Assembly (NCBI GenBank): GCA_033807695.1
Contig: CM066300.1
Coordinates: forward strand, 4,898,001 to 4,962,000
DNA length: 64,000 nucleotides
Reading direction: 5' to 3'
Origin: Daedaleopsis sinensis
Taxonomy: Eukaryota > Basidiomycota > Agaricomycetes > Polyporales > Polyporaceae
Shown here: one piece after another, positions 1-10,721 of the stretch
How the letters are laid out: the number at the start of each line of letters is the position of its first letter
Position numbering within the stretch: the stretch's first letter is position 1
Made by a program: the position numbers and the translations under genes
Notes under the pieces: generated by a model
Seen by the model: the letters and a program-made list of their open reading frames with translations, nothing else
What the model was told of the DNA's origin: nothing
Database searches by the model: none

Positions 1-416
1 CCACGTGCGGGGCATGCAGTCTCATGTAGATTACTGACCATGCGTATGCGACCTCACACGGAAGCAACAACTGCGCATGTACCCGTGCTGTCGCCGGCAA
101 CGGCAATCGCTCCCGTCCCCCGCCCCTCGTCGGAACACGGTCTGGTACCTTCACGTTCTGTATCGTACAATATAAGTGAAACTGACATTGCCACTCAGGA
201 CCCCAATAATTCGTACAGAAAGTCCGCTGCAACAGCTATCCGCACTTGTCCAGTCTACAATCGACACCCACTGTTTTCTCAGGTGCGCAGACGGGACGCT
301 AGCAATGAAGCTGCCGGTCTGATCTTTGTATACAGACCACAGCCATGTCTCGTCTGACGATGTCCCCGTTACTTGTGAGTGCAATGCGCACATCTACCGA
401 GTGAGTCGCAACATAC
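1..416. other. no supported gene
   Basis: I see only short overlapping open frames here, with no conserved motif or convincing splice pattern. The stretch may hold the 5' region or a first exon of the F-box-like gene that starts at 417. Confidence 0.3.
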
Positions 417-1637
417 ATGCGCATCCGCCACACAGTATGCTCACTACACACAAGGTTGCCTCTCGAATTGCAGGATATCGTGTTCTCGTACCTGACGCTG
501 GTAGATGTCCTATCGTGGAGAAACACTGGCCGGAGAAGTTACGTTTCAGCAACGCTTTTCCTACGGCGGCGCCTCCAAGTTCTGCTCGCACCCTTCGTCC
601 CCGACACCACGTCTTTTCTCGGCGAGATTTTTCGCCAGCGGGCTCTGATAAGCGGCATGCTCGCGCTAGCATTCGTGATCGTCGATCGGGACGTGAAATT
701 CTCCATCGTCGACGTATACGCTCCCGACCTACTGTATCCCGCACTGGTAACCGCGCTTCACGCTATGTTTTATGAACGCCTGAAGAGCGTTACAGTCGTG
801 TCCACCCTCTACGCATCATCCGTCCGAGCGGTTGTAGAGACGACTACATTCCGGTTTCACAGCAGTCGCGCGATTTCCGTGCATCGTTCGTCGACCTGGA
901 GCCCGCTACTCGCGATATGCAGATCCCCTTCCTCGCTGTTGTTCAACTACGTCTCCCGAACATCATTCGGTTGTGCTTATCCCACCCTTACCCTGCGCCA
1001 CCGGGGCCTACTAGCGGATACCGCACTCTACCATGCACTGTCTCAAGACCTATACTCCATGAACGCTCTCGCAGAACAAGGCTTCAACGTCTCGTGGTCT
1101 CCTTCACGGTTCGCGAAAGAAGACCAGATCGCACGGCGCCTGCGATTGTTGAACCCCACGGTCTCCGTGGACCTGACGGTCGACGTGATCGCGTCGGAGC
1201 TTCGTTCGGACAGCTTGGACCGCCCAGTTACGCATACTAGGCGATTCCGTCCCATATGGGGTGCCCCACCCTTCCACGCGCAGCACACTTGGTCGTTCCT
1301 TCAAGGCACGCAGCAGTGCTTTAGCAGTCGGAACATGTGTCCACAACAGGTTCGGTTTTTTGGGGATGCATCATCGCTCGTCGACTTCCTGGATCCGATG
1401 TCAACCGATCGGCAAGAGCTCGAAGAGAAGTGCATGCCACCGTATGGAGCCGTCGTCGCGTGGAAGCTGTGCAGTTCCTACCGATGCGGCGGTGTAATCA
1501 AGTGCGGCCCCATCGAGCCCAATGTCATGCTACTCGACAACGGCTTTGTCCACCTTCCGGCCTTGAGCGGGAAGAACCGTTTCGACAGGAGTAACGGGCG
1601 GCACCACCCCCCTATATACCTGTACTACGCGTATTAA
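417..1637 (+). CDS. F-box-like protein, paralogue A
   Basis: This is a single open frame of 406 codons. The N-terminal ~45 residues look like an F-box (LPLELQDIVFSYLTLVDVL), a motif that normally recruits Skp1 of SCF ubiquitin ligases. It is followed by a basic segment (FLRRRLQVLLAPFVPD) and a region, 'ALISGMLALAF', that resembles the Agaricomycete F-box proteins whose next block is a degenerate nucleotidyltransferase-like fold. The C-terminal half has no recognised domain. It is clearly paralogous to the minus-strand gene at 12615-13814: shared blocks include WSPL..IC.SPS..LFNYV, SFGCAYP.LTL, VSWSP.RFAKED, MCP..R.FGDA, and AVVAW..SSY. Identity between the two is modest, so the duplication is old. 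The start at 417 is the first ATG in frame just before the F-box, and an upstream exon is possible. F-box assignment is moderately secure; the substrate is unknown. Confidence 0.65.
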   Translation: MRIRHTVCSLHTRLPLELQDIVFSYLTLVDVLSWRNTGRRSYVSATLFLRRRLQVLLAPFVPDTTSFLGEIFRQRALISGMLALAFVIVDRDVKFSIVDVYAPDLLYPALVTALHAMFYERLKSVTVVSTLYASSVRAVVETTTFRFHSSRAISVHRSSTWSPLLAICRSPSSLLFNYVSRTSFGCAYPTLTLRHRGLLADTALYHALSQDLYSMNALAEQGFNVSWSPSRFAKEDQIARRLRLLNPTVSVDLTVDVIASELRSDSLDRPVTHTRRFRPIWGAPPFHAQHTWSFLQGTQQCFSSRNMCPQQVRFFGDASSLVDFLDPMSTDRQELEEKCMPPYGAVVAWKLCSSYRCGGVIKCGPIEPNVMLLDNGFVHLPALSGKNRFDRSNGRHHPPIYLYYAY

Positions 1638-2900
1638 GCCCTACCGACATGCAAGACCGCACCCGATCGGAGTACGTTGTGCACAGGACACTGCAATCTG
1701 TAAGCAACAACCGTACATCGTCGTGTGCCCTTGTTCAGTGATCGCCATATTGCACTACAGGCCGATAGGATGCAGAACAGCCGTGGCACGCCATAGAGTA
1801 CTCTGCATATCCATACATGTACATCGAATCTCTTGAATCTACCCGAAGACGACACCTTAAACGTCACGAAACTCAAGACGAAGCGTCCGGTTAGAAATTG
1901 ATGAGGCGCGTTGACCACCAGACCGGTATGCATATGGTATCCTCGACGCACAAACTATGCTCGGCCTTGCATTCGCCTTATCAGCGGCCCTCCGGCTGAA
2001 CGATGTAAGAGCGAGCGACGACCTTCAGTATGTCTTATCACTCAATATTGCGCACATGTTCTGGCTTGGCAACATGTAGATGGAGAAGGCACCGTGAGGG
2101 GAGGTGAGGGGACGGGCCTATAGGGTCTCCACTGGCAGTGTCGACTAGTGCAAAACTTGTGAGGAGGTATCGAACACAACGGCAGGAGTCTTTCGATTTA
2201 TTGTATCGTGACCCTTATGTCACAGCGACGTGTCTCGTGTTGTCGGCAGTAGCCACTACATGCCATGGCCACTTGATCTGATTGTAGGCCAACGCACGAC
2301 GACAAGCGCGTCATAGCGTGTATAGCAGCTGTGTATAGCAGACGTGATCGGCAGGCGCCGCTGATGTCGTCATCGGGACGGGCTGCAACCACACGCTCGT
2401 GCGTCTCTGCCTTCACCAGACTTTCTCTTATCAATCCTCGGCGTTCGTTACAGCAGCGGCACTCTGAGTGTCGTCTCATCTCACCCCCCGCACGGATAGC
2501 CACGGACGGGCATCGCATCGCCTTCCGATGCTACGCACGAGAAATAGGCGCACCCGATACCCTGAGCGCAAGGTGTCCCGGCGGAGCCTCGGAGTCCCGA
2601 AGAGGAGAAACGTAAGGGTAAGGACAATAACAGTATGAAGGAAACACTTACTACAGTCTACGATCCTCCAGCTAAACATGCACCCGTGCAGCTCGAGCGG
2701 ATCGCACCCTTGGTGTCGCTAATGTACTGCCAGCCGACTCGCTCGTGATCATCTGTTGCTTTCGAAAAAACGGGTCGACTAGGAGGGGACGGGCTGTTGA
2801 AGACATGCAGATCAACTGAGCCGGAAAAGCACAGCGCGGAGTGGACATCGAATACGTTGTCTGCACACGTTAGGAAACGATACCAGTCTCGGTGCGTTCG
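1638..2900. other. intergenic, no gene recognised
   Basis: About 1.3 kb between the F-box-like gene and the next weak coding signal. Only short shadow frames are present; I see no conserved motif, repeat or transposon end that I can support. Confidence 0.35.
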
Positions 2901-2907
2901 CGTGACT

Positions 2908-3820
2908 CTTGAACAGTCCATGGCATCCGATGACAACAGACTCCAGCTTCGGCACATCCCACGCCGTTCTTGCATCCATTACGGCGCATCCGATTACTTA
3001 CGATCGGCCTGCACACATCCACACTGCGAATCCCGACACTGCACAATCAACTCCTATTCCAGCTCTACGAAGTTGTGTCCTCTCACTAACCAGGGTTTAT
3101 CCTCGCGTATTACTGTCTCTCCGCCCGTGATGTCGTCCGGCAGGTCTCTGAATATGTCAATGAGACGTGGCTCCGGTACGTTTCTCCCAAGGGTCCATCC
3201 AAGTCCGAGGACTGGCTTCTCATCCAAGCATCATCGCTCTCGCGGCAACGGGACCTCATTCAACACACCCCCCTCGTGAATATGCCAGCATGTACATGTG
3301 CATCGCCTGCATTCATACCTCAAACATCGAGAAACGCATGATCGGTACATGGCACACCGATCCGCAAGGATGACATGTGAACCTGCGCGCGAAGTGAGAA
3401 GAGGACGAGCTGAAGAAACACAACGGGACCGCACGACTCCGCTTGGGGCATCTGGGGCTACGGAGTCGGAACTGAGTGGGTGTCTTACGTCGCTTGCCGG
3501 TCGCATGTCCATGTATCCAGCGAGACCGCCCTTTGTGCCCCGACCCATCGAGCTAGATGCGAATTCCGAAGGCAGGAGAGAGGCCAGCCTCGGAGGGCAG
3601 CGCGAACGGTCAGACAACGCGGACGAATTCTTGTCCACGCTCGCGAAGCCCGCGCCGCAAGGGTCTCGACACCGCGGCAGAACATCGCCCTTCGTCGAGG
3701 CAGGGAGCTTCGGGTCCGAGCAACAGGCTAAGAGGCGCACGACATGGTCTTCCTTGCAGACATTAATACAAACATGTTGGGGTACGTATCACAACCGTGG
3801 CGTTCATAGCTTGCACTGAA
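2908..3820 (+). CDS. putative multi-exon gene, unknown
   Basis: Two plus-strand segments look coding but cannot be joined with certainty. Around 3105-3282 a frame reads ...ARDVVRQVSEYVNETWLRY..., followed by SPKGPSKSEDWLLIQASSL, and ends at a GTGAAT donor-like site. Around 3420-3770 a second frame reads ...GATESELSGCLTSLAG... and ...FLSTLAKPAPQGSRHRGR.... The amino-acid texture (amphipathic, helix-compatible, few stops) is better than the opposing frames. No domain is recognised and no start is defined. It lies just downstream of the Helitron 3' side, so it could also be captured sequence. Confidence 0.25.
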
Positions 3821-4018
3821 GCACTATCCATCCAGGCGACATTGGTTCCTTACCCGCCGTCTTGAGCGGATCTGTGCCGCGACCTGCACGGATGGAATCC
3901 GACGCGACCGTAAGAGCAGTAACGTGGTAGCCAGTATATACATAAAGATTCCCCACTTCCAACACGACAATATATATTCGAAACCGAAACGTACGTGAAC
4001 GCAGCTCGAGACCGAAAA

Positions 4019-6610
4019 CTACAACAACCTATACTCCCTGCGGATATACGATGCCTTGCATATCGCATCCAGACCCTCCAAGCGGGCAAGTTCGTCTCTG
4101 AGATCGTGTCGCAAGTACGTATGTAATTTCTTCCTCGCAAACGGTCTCAGGATGCCCAACCCACTGACACTTTTCACCCTTGACAACATCACATACACGC
4201 CCTGCAGGCTTCGAGCAGATGCAACATCCACTATCGCGCTACTCAGCGACCGCCCCTGTGACTTGTAGTCTGTGTAGCAGTAAGCAGGAAGGAGAGGCAG
4301 TTGGGTCCTATTTACCTGATACGCCTCTTCAGGTACCCCATCACTCGCCCGAGTGCGGACCCATCGGAACGTTACACGCACAGGAAATATCGGGACGATG
4401 TCGTTATCCAGAGCCGGGATAATGCGACCGGAGCCAGGTATGTCTACGTATACAACCAACGGGTACCGAATACCACCTTCGACGACATACCGAATATCCT
4501 TCACCGTGCCTATGGCTCCGTTCACCACATGGTGCGAGAAAGCCAGGTTCTCCTGAACCATAACACGCATACCTGGGAATAACTGGATTTTCGGGGGCGA
4601 GTCCTTCGTCTGCTTCCCTCTCAATTTCCAGATCAATTCTCGATCCGGAGACTCTACATCGCGCCCACCGATAGAGTCCCTGGCGTGGTAGGTATGGACA
4701 TCACGGTCCAAGCAGCGGGCGTGCCTACGAAGTAGCAACGTGTTGATAACATCTCTCGGTTCCTTTAGACCTACAATCACTGGTGTATCGGGGAACGGGG
4801 TCGATACTGCAGCAACGTCGGTCATTGTCCTCGACACCACGCGCTCCGTGAGGAAACTGTGGTCATCCGCCTCACGCCGAAAAAAGGCGCCGTCACACCC
4901 TCCAATGCGGACCCGGTCCAGTAAGTGCGCAAATGTCTGATCCCCTTCTTGCCTTTGATTCTTCCGAAGGATAACAACATTTCGAACCGAACGCCATATA
5001 TACACTCCCTTCAACGCTAGCACACCGGACCCGGAGGACGAGGCAGCGCGGTGGGAACGAACGTCCGAAACCAACTCGTGGCTATACAAAGCAGGCACCC
5101 TCACGGGTTTCAACTGGCCAAAGTTGCCTGTGAAAATTACATTCACGCCTCCGAACGGTCTGTCGCCCGACGCCGCCGAGTCGCCCTTGGCTTTCTGGAT
5201 ACGGGCAGATATCTCGGCCAACGTCGTAGCACCTACCATAGACACTTCATCCAATATCAGATACACGACATGTTCCCATATAGCGAGCAAAGCGGACAAG
5301 TCCTTAGGCAGTGCCTTCGGTAACATGACAAGCGAATGGATCGTGTATCCTCCTATCAGAATCGCTGCAGCACCTGTAGGTGCGGAAACCAATACTTCCC
5401 TCCTCCTCCCCATCAAGTCGAACAACCGGAGTATGGCATTCACTACATGCGACTTGCCTGTACCACCGACACCGCCTATGTACATCAGCAACTGCTCGTC
5501 CTCCCCGAAACAAACGTGTCGAGCGACTGTCTCAAACGCCCTACGTTGTTCTTCGTTGGAGTCCAGACCAAATTCGTCACTGACTTGCTTTATGTACACT
5601 GTCCACTGCTGGGGCCCATCCAGCCCCTGATATAGATCTCCGCTCGAGGACGTTCCCGCGAGACGCGATGTATCGACGATGGCCGGATAAGGAGCGGAAT
5701 TCGGTCTGCGCCGCTTCACAGGAGGCGGGACAGTTCTTTCAAATGTAGGTCGTCTTCTTTTGCGAATATCAGTCATCTCCTTCTGCTCACTTTCTAGTGC
5801 TGCCATCTCCTCAGGCGTAACCTCTCTCGCAGTACCGTCCACGGACGGCCCGGCGAGATGTACCGTCAGAGGAAACCGTTGCTCTAGTGCAACCCTGGCT
5901 GGGAGACTGATGATCTGGTCGAGTTTATCTATCAATCGATGGTCCGGATCGTCCGCTTGAGGAGGATCAAATACAGCAATATCAAACAATGGCTCATCAG
6001 CGTCCGCATTCAAGGCACCTTCAACTTCCCGGCGCATGCGCATTCGCTCTGCGGCGTCGAGTCTCGCCGAACGTTGCTCCTCTCTGTTTCGGTCCCTCAC
6101 GTCTCTACATTCCGACAGGACGTTAATGTTCCCTACAATCCTCGCGAATTCCGGTGCGATCGACCCACTCTGCCTAACGTATGCATCGTGCCACGACTCA
6201 CCCACTTCTTTCAGGTCCGCAGGGCTTCTCCAGGGTACGAATAGCGAAAGCACCGACTTCGACCAGATCTCCCTGTCTTGGTCGCCTGCATCTGGCCTAG
6301 GTATCGCACTGCCGAGCAACACAGGAACGACCCACAGCACACGCCTACGTACCATATGTGTGTCGCGCTGTGGATGATTCCCAGTGAACATGCCTCGCAT
6401 CTGAGCAGGGCGTCCACGCCTCCGTCCTTCGGACCTACCACTTCCGCCACTCAATCGCGTACGCTCAGTAGAGCACGATATCTTTTCCGTTAAACCGACA
6501 AACTGATACAGACACATACTATCAAATGGCTCGACATCCGGCCGCAACGAGTAGTCTTGTTCTTGACTCACCGCAGTGCATAAACCGTTGTCCAACGTCA
6601 AGAGCACCGT
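4019..6610 (-). CDS. Helitron PIF1-like DNA helicase part
   Basis: An 862-codon frame carries the helicase half of a Helitron transposase. After a Helitron-typical linker (HPQRDTHMVRRR, VPVLLGSAIPRPD, WRSPADLKEVGESW) it shows Walker A GGVGGTGKSH, Walker B LILDEVSM, a motif III-like segment TGNFGQLKPV, and the late helicase motifs YKSQGRSL and YVMLSRVKS. These belong to SF1B PIF1 helicases, which unwind the strand displaced during rolling-circle transposition. One deviation is Asn in place of the usual Asp in the GDFxQL motif. It follows the Rep frame at 6611-9937 with only one in-frame TAA between them, so the two are best read as one RepHel polyprotein, either interrupted by a nonsense codon or joined by splicing. 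Helicase motifs are otherwise complete. Confidence 0.88.
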   Translation of the reverse strand, partial: TVLLTLDNGLCTAVSQEQDYSLRPDVEPFDSMCLYQFVGLTEKISCSTERTRLSGGSGRSEGRRRGRPAQMRGMFTGNHPQRDTHMVRRRVLWVVPVLLGSAIPRPDAGDQDREIWSKSVLSLFVPWRSPADLKEVGESWHDAYVRQSGSIAPEFARIVGNINVLSECRDVRDRNREEQRSARLDAAERMRMRREVEGALNADADEPLFDIAVFDPPQADDPDHRLIDKLDQIISLPARVALEQRFPLTVHLAGPSVDGTAREVTPEEMAALESEQKEMTDIRKRRRPTFERTVPPPVKRRRPNSAPYPAIVDTSRLAGTSSSGDLYQGLDGPQQWTVYIKQVSDEFGLDSNEEQRRAFETVARHVCFGEDEQLLMYIGGVGGTGKSHVVNAILRLFDLMGRRREVLVSAPTGAAAILIGGYTIHSLVMLPKALPKDLSALLAIWEHVVYLILDEVSMVGATTLAEISARIQKAKGDSAASGDRPFGGVNVIFTGNFGQLKPVRVPALYSHELVSDVRSHRAASSSGSGVLALKGVYIWRSVRNVVILRKNQRQEGDQTFAHLLDRVRIGGCDGAFFRREADDHSFLTERVVSRTMTDVAAVSTPFPDTPVIVGLKEPRDVINTLLLRRHARCLDRDVHTYHARDSIGGRDVESPDRELIWKLRGKQTKDSPPKIQLFPGMRVMVQENLAFSHHVVNGAIGTVKDIRYVVEGGIRYPLVVYVDIPGSGRIIPALDNDIVPIFPVRVTFRWVRTRASDGVPEEAYQVNRTQLPLLPAYCYTDYKSQGRSLSSAIVDVASARSLQGVYVMLSRVKSVSGLGILRPFARKKLHTYLRHDLRDELARLEGLDAICKASYIRREYRLL

Positions 6611-9600
6611 TTAGTCTGCATCCTCACGACCGGGCTGTTGATCTACAACACGTGGCTCGTCAACGCCGTCTAGATCGGCATCATCTTCATCATGCCCTAT
6701 GTCTAGATCAACTGCACCGTCGCCATCCACCCCGGGGTCACCATCCGCACCCGCAGGGCCTCGCTCAGTCAGCGCAGGGCTCCAATAATGATCTATAATC
6801 TTCGTGAACTTCGTGAGGTACAGTACTCGAAACCGATGACTAGTGTAGTAGTCACCCCCGCCTACCAGGTAACTCATGACCTGCTGGTGGGAAACCTCCA
6901 TCCGGCTTAACATACTATTTACTACCGTGTTCATAGCGGATCGCTCGGCCGATGGAGTCCAGTCCGGATGCTCACCAAAGCGTACGTTGGTCCTCTGAAT
7001 GGCGTGGGTCAACGCTGCCAGACCCAAGTGAGCTGGGATGGCTGCCTTTGTGATGTAGTCCGTGATGTAGTAAATAAGGGCCTTCGCGCCTTCCCCCGAA
7101 CCAATATGCTTGACGTCCATGTTACATTTCATGAGAAACACAACTAGGTCATTATAGTTTGCAATCATACCGTGAAACCTTCTCAACATGATCGAGCCGG
7201 TCTCGTCGTCAATCGCAGTGGCAGCTCGCGTAGAGCCATCCATTCTCATCCGACAGTTACCGTCAGTTCTTGCATCACCACGTCGTAGGTACTTCCAGCA
7301 TGTCTCCGTGTGCTCGTGCCAGTTATATCTTTCCACGAGAAGATTGACGTACGACTCATACCGTGCCGCGAAGACCGCCGGCGGCATGTCATCGCACAAC
7401 AACGGCCCGGTCACTGCGCCCGGATGAATGAAGCCTTCGCTTTCTGGCCGCACCGGCCTCTGCGGTGCGTCAGAACCGGAGGGAGGAGGCCCCGCAGTAC
7501 CGAGGAATTCAGACTTGATGATGCTTTCCAGCCACGCGAACATTTCGGACTGGTACTGCTCAGATTCGACCATCATCCGCCTCATATCATGGGGTGAAGG
7601 ATGCCCATCGATCCAGATCAGCATATGACAATGCAGCGTACCTCGCACCTGACACTCCACGGTGCCGTAGTAGGCGGAACATTTCCCGAAGACCCCACAT
7701 TCCGGTTTGTTGTATCTGAGAATAACATCAACGAAGAGGGTAATCATGACATGGAAAAACCTGGCACACGGACCAGGATTGCGCGCCACCAGCAGTCTCC
7801 GGTCCCACTCGTTCAGGACTTCACCTCCCTCCAACCTGGTCAAGTCGATGTCCTCGCCGGACAGAAGACGTACCAGCGGATGGGTCACGTCTGATGGATT
7901 GAGCGTGACAAAGAAAGCCGGGGTACCATGGAAGTGGACCAACGACCTGATTTCGTTCCGCAAACGTAGACGGTAACCGGTCGTACCAGGCAACTCCGTG
8001 AGCACGGCTCCCACGCTGCTCACCAACTGTAGCAGCTCTCGCTCGCGTGGACAATCACTACGATACGTAGGATTATTGCAAAACTTGTGGACTAATCCGT
8101 CCAGGAGAACCCGGTCTACCGACATCAACCGCTGGACGATGGAATGCTGCTGAGATGCCTTCACGCGAAACCGAATCGATTCACATACCTTCTTCTTTCT
8201 CATGATGTTGAAATACACGAACGCAAAGTCGCTATCTCGCTCGAATATGCCATGGTGTAACTGCAGCATATAACGCAATTGCTCTTCCATCGAAACCGGA
8301 ACCGCCCGATCCGGATGATGAAAACCTCCGATGCCCCACGGGTCTAGATGAGGGAACAGCCACGTCAATAGTTTCGAATTCTCAAAGTCGGGAACCACCC
8401 ACTCCCCCGCCCTCGAACGCACAAACTTGCCGCGATTAAGACAGTGAGATAGAGCCCGCATCTTCATCTCCCGATAGCTATCAGGCGAATCGTCACCCGC
8501 TGTATAGCCAACGCTCTCCATCAGGATCTCGGAGCCGACGGCGGGAACGTTCTCGTACGTGTTCCGAGTACTGTAGTCTTCAGAGCTTTCGTCCGTGACG
8601 ATGCCTTCGTGCACGAAACCGACGTCCAGCGAGCATGGCACTCCGACACCGAGCTCCTTGTCTGGTTCTGACAACAGACCTTCCAGATTTCGCGCGCTGT
8701 AGCCGTGGAACTCGGTATCGCTCACGTAGTGCGCGTTCGATCCGACCAGAAACAATATGATCTTACGGACTGTAGATGGTCGGACCAAAACGGGGCTGAT
8801 CTTTCGGATAGTGTCCTTCGTAGGCATAGTCCTACCCACGAACACGGCACACGCGGCGTCCCTTACCTCGCTAGGCGGTGGAGGAAGGACGGTGTGCAGG
8901 AAAGTAGAATCCTGGGGCATTATCACTACGTTCCCCTTCACGAAACGCTGTTCTGCCGACCGATCGCCGCCGGACCTCCGCCCACTCGACAACTCGCTGA
9001 ACCTGAAGGATACGCGGCTTGCTCTAGCCCTCGCGACCATGAGCCGATCGAACTGACTGCTCGACTGGAACGCAGCCTTCACGTCGTCTGGTAGGGCATC
9101 GTGGCCATAATACAGCCAGTTCGCGAGACACAGCCGCGGCATCCTCTTCTTCTGAACGAGATCCCTATCGCACTCGTGGCACACGGAGATATCCGCCCGT
9201 CGCCACGGATCTTCCATACCGACCGGGTCCAAGATTGCATGCTCGTACAGAGCCATGTCGTACCCACGAGGCAAACACCGAACAGGGAGGCTCCGATTTT
9301 GCAACAGTGTGAGGTCTACCTCGGAGCACGACACCATACGAGCAGCATCTTTCGAACACCTCCGTGCACACACCGCACATGCCTTGACAACAAATGTAGA
9401 ACTCCTCATCTGGTTCTGCCACTCACCTATGATTAGTTTCCGTGTGGCGTCGTCGATCGGTTGCATGAACGACCTGTCAAAACCGTCCACCCCAGAGGCC
9501 CAAATCTCGCGCTTGCGTTGCACTGTGGGATGTGGCCTGACTTCCTGGAGCGGTGAAAATATCAGCGCCGTGCGTCCACATTTCTCAGAACAACGATGGC

Positions 9601-9937
9601 CAAGCAGCTTCGCACGAATGTCCAGTAAACCGTCCCGTACCCGGTACTGTACCTCATGATACCGGGCAAGCTCGCGCACGTCCCCCCCGCGCCACAGGCT
9701 GAACATGTCAAACACGACAGACAGCGAGCTGCATACCAGGACATCGCCCGTGTCCATAGAAAGATACTGAACAGTGACATCCCCACGCAGAGGCACCAAT
9801 CGAGAGAAACGGTGAGTGAAGTCCATCGACTGAGCCGGATCATCATTAAGACACAGACGGGATGTCCCATTCGATTCGCGCCGGAGCACGGCTACGAACA
9901 CACAACAACATCCGTGAGCTTCGACATAGAAAGCCAT
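6611..9937 (-). CDS. Helitron Rep (HUH endonuclease) part
   Basis: This frame of 1108 codons is the Helitron_like_N/Rep half. The HUH metal-binding motif is visible as RGTLHCHMLIWI (His-Cys-His) about two-thirds in, preceded by the conserved GTPAFFVTLNPSDVTHP block. The two catalytic tyrosines lie in LIYYITDYITKAAI (YxxxYxxK). The N-terminal part has a Cys-rich segment (CAVCARRCSKD, CHECDRD) compatible with zinc binding. Rep nicks DNA and covalently attaches to the 5' end during rolling-circle transposition. The frame ends at a TAA (6613-6611), after which the same frame continues directly into the helicase. A GTGAGG donor a few codons before the stop could remove it by splicing. All catalytic residues are present, so the element looks young. 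Confidence 0.88.
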   Translation of the reverse strand: MAFYVEAHGCCCVFVAVLRRESNGTSRLCLNDDPAQSMDFTHRFSRLVPLRGDVTVQYLSMDTGDVLVCSSLSVVFDMFSLWRGGDVRELARYHEVQYRVRDGLLDIRAKLLGHRCSEKCGRTALIFSPLQEVRPHPTVQRKREIWASGVDGFDRSFMQPIDDATRKLIIGEWQNQMRSSTFVVKACAVCARRCSKDAARMVSCSEVDLTLLQNRSLPVRCLPRGYDMALYEHAILDPVGMEDPWRRADISVCHECDRDLVQKKRMPRLCLANWLYYGHDALPDDVKAAFQSSSQFDRLMVARARASRVSFRFSELSSGRRSGGDRSAEQRFVKGNVVIMPQDSTFLHTVLPPPPSEVRDAACAVFVGRTMPTKDTIRKISPVLVRPSTVRKIILFLVGSNAHYVSDTEFHGYSARNLEGLLSEPDKELGVGVPCSLDVGFVHEGIVTDESSEDYSTRNTYENVPAVGSEILMESVGYTAGDDSPDSYREMKMRALSHCLNRGKFVRSRAGEWVVPDFENSKLLTWLFPHLDPWGIGGFHHPDRAVPVSMEEQLRYMLQLHHGIFERDSDFAFVYFNIMRKKKVCESIRFRVKASQQHSIVQRLMSVDRVLLDGLVHKFCNNPTYRSDCPRERELLQLVSSVGAVLTELPGTTGYRLRLRNEIRSLVHFHGTPAFFVTLNPSDVTHPLVRLLSGEDIDLTRLEGGEVLNEWDRRLLVARNPGPCARFFHVMITLFVDVILRYNKPECGVFGKCSAYYGTVECQVRGTLHCHMLIWIDGHPSPHDMRRMMVESEQYQSEMFAWLESIIKSEFLGTAGPPPSGSDAPQRPVRPESEGFIHPGAVTGPLLCDDMPPAVFAARYESYVNLLVERYNWHEHTETCWKYLRRGDARTDGNCRMRMDGSTRAATAIDDETGSIMLRRFHGMIANYNDLVVFLMKCNMDVKHIGSGEGAKALIYYITDYITKAAIPAHLGLAALTHAIQRTNVRFGEHPDWTPSAERSAMNTVVNSMLSRMEVSHQQVMSYLVGGGDYYTSHRFRVLYLTKFTKIIDHYWSPALTERGPAGADGDPGVDGDGAVDLDIGHDEDDADLDGVDEPRVVDQQPGREDAD

Positions 9938-9961
9938 AAGTCAGCACACTCACCACAGAGC

Positions 9962-10290
9962 GAATCTCCACCGGACATTGTATGATCGCGGCCAGAGAGC
10001 ATATCAACAATTGCTATGCGACACACCGTCAGTTAGATGCACAGATATAGTAAACCGCTTCAACTCACATGTAATCTCATCGGCCTCCACCGGGAGATGG
10101 GAAGATCGGTCCGTGGCGAGGCCACTGGGGTCAGCTACAACGAACTCGTCAGGTCTATCACTAGTAATCACATGACGTGACATACAAACGACCAGATCTG
10201 TCCCACCGGCAGACGACGAGAAAACGACGTCTGCAGAGAAATGAGCAATATCAGAATAGGTTGAAGACTCCATGAGTGGGTAACGCACCT
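9962..10290 (-). CDS. probable 5' exons of Helitron gene
   Basis: Upstream of Rep on the same strand there is a coding-like exon (reading ...FSADVVFSSSAGGTDLVV... to ...HLPVEADEIT) that ends at a GTGAGT donor near 10069. The acceptor CGCATAG leads to a second short exon (SIVDMLSGRDHTMSGGDSL), ending at GTGAGTGTG just before the Rep ATG at 9937. They may be N-terminal exons of the Rep protein or a separate small gene. No domain is recognised. Confidence 0.35.
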
Positions 10291-10721
10291 GCAGCGCAAC
10301 GAGTCATATATGCACCACACTCGCCGGCACCACGAAGCCGCCCATACGCGATCTGACCCGAGCTCCCGGAGATAGCGATCGGGAGTTGACGCACGGAATC
10401 TCACTTTTCCAGCCACAGGAATGCAACGTCGAACATTGTCAGTGCTGACTACCCGGTGAACCGGTTATCCAACGAACCTGAACATTCTTCGTGCGTGCAT
10501 GCATAGGTCGCCTGAAGCGCAGCAATGTCGAATGGTTCTCGACGTCCGCGCCCATCTTTGTCTCGCCACACCTCATACTACAGCCCACCGGAGAATTTGC
10601 TTCGTATATCGTCCGTGATCCGGTGCACATCAGCGACATACGTCCTCAGCTTGACGCTCCACGCTGCATAAGCAATCATCAGCTGCCTATACACATAAGA
10701 CCGCCGCACCAAGACCCAGAA

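Larger units (their letters stand above)
4019..10290 (-). mobile_element. Helitron (autonomous type), coding part
   Basis: This segment contains adjacent Rep (HUH endonuclease) and PIF1-type helicase coding regions in one reading frame, which is the signature of rolling-circle Helitron transposons. Upstream small exons may reach to about 10290. I could not identify the terminal TC and CTRR/hairpin ends, so the true element borders, and whether the neighbouring R2 gene lies inside it, are unresolved. Confidence 0.8.
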
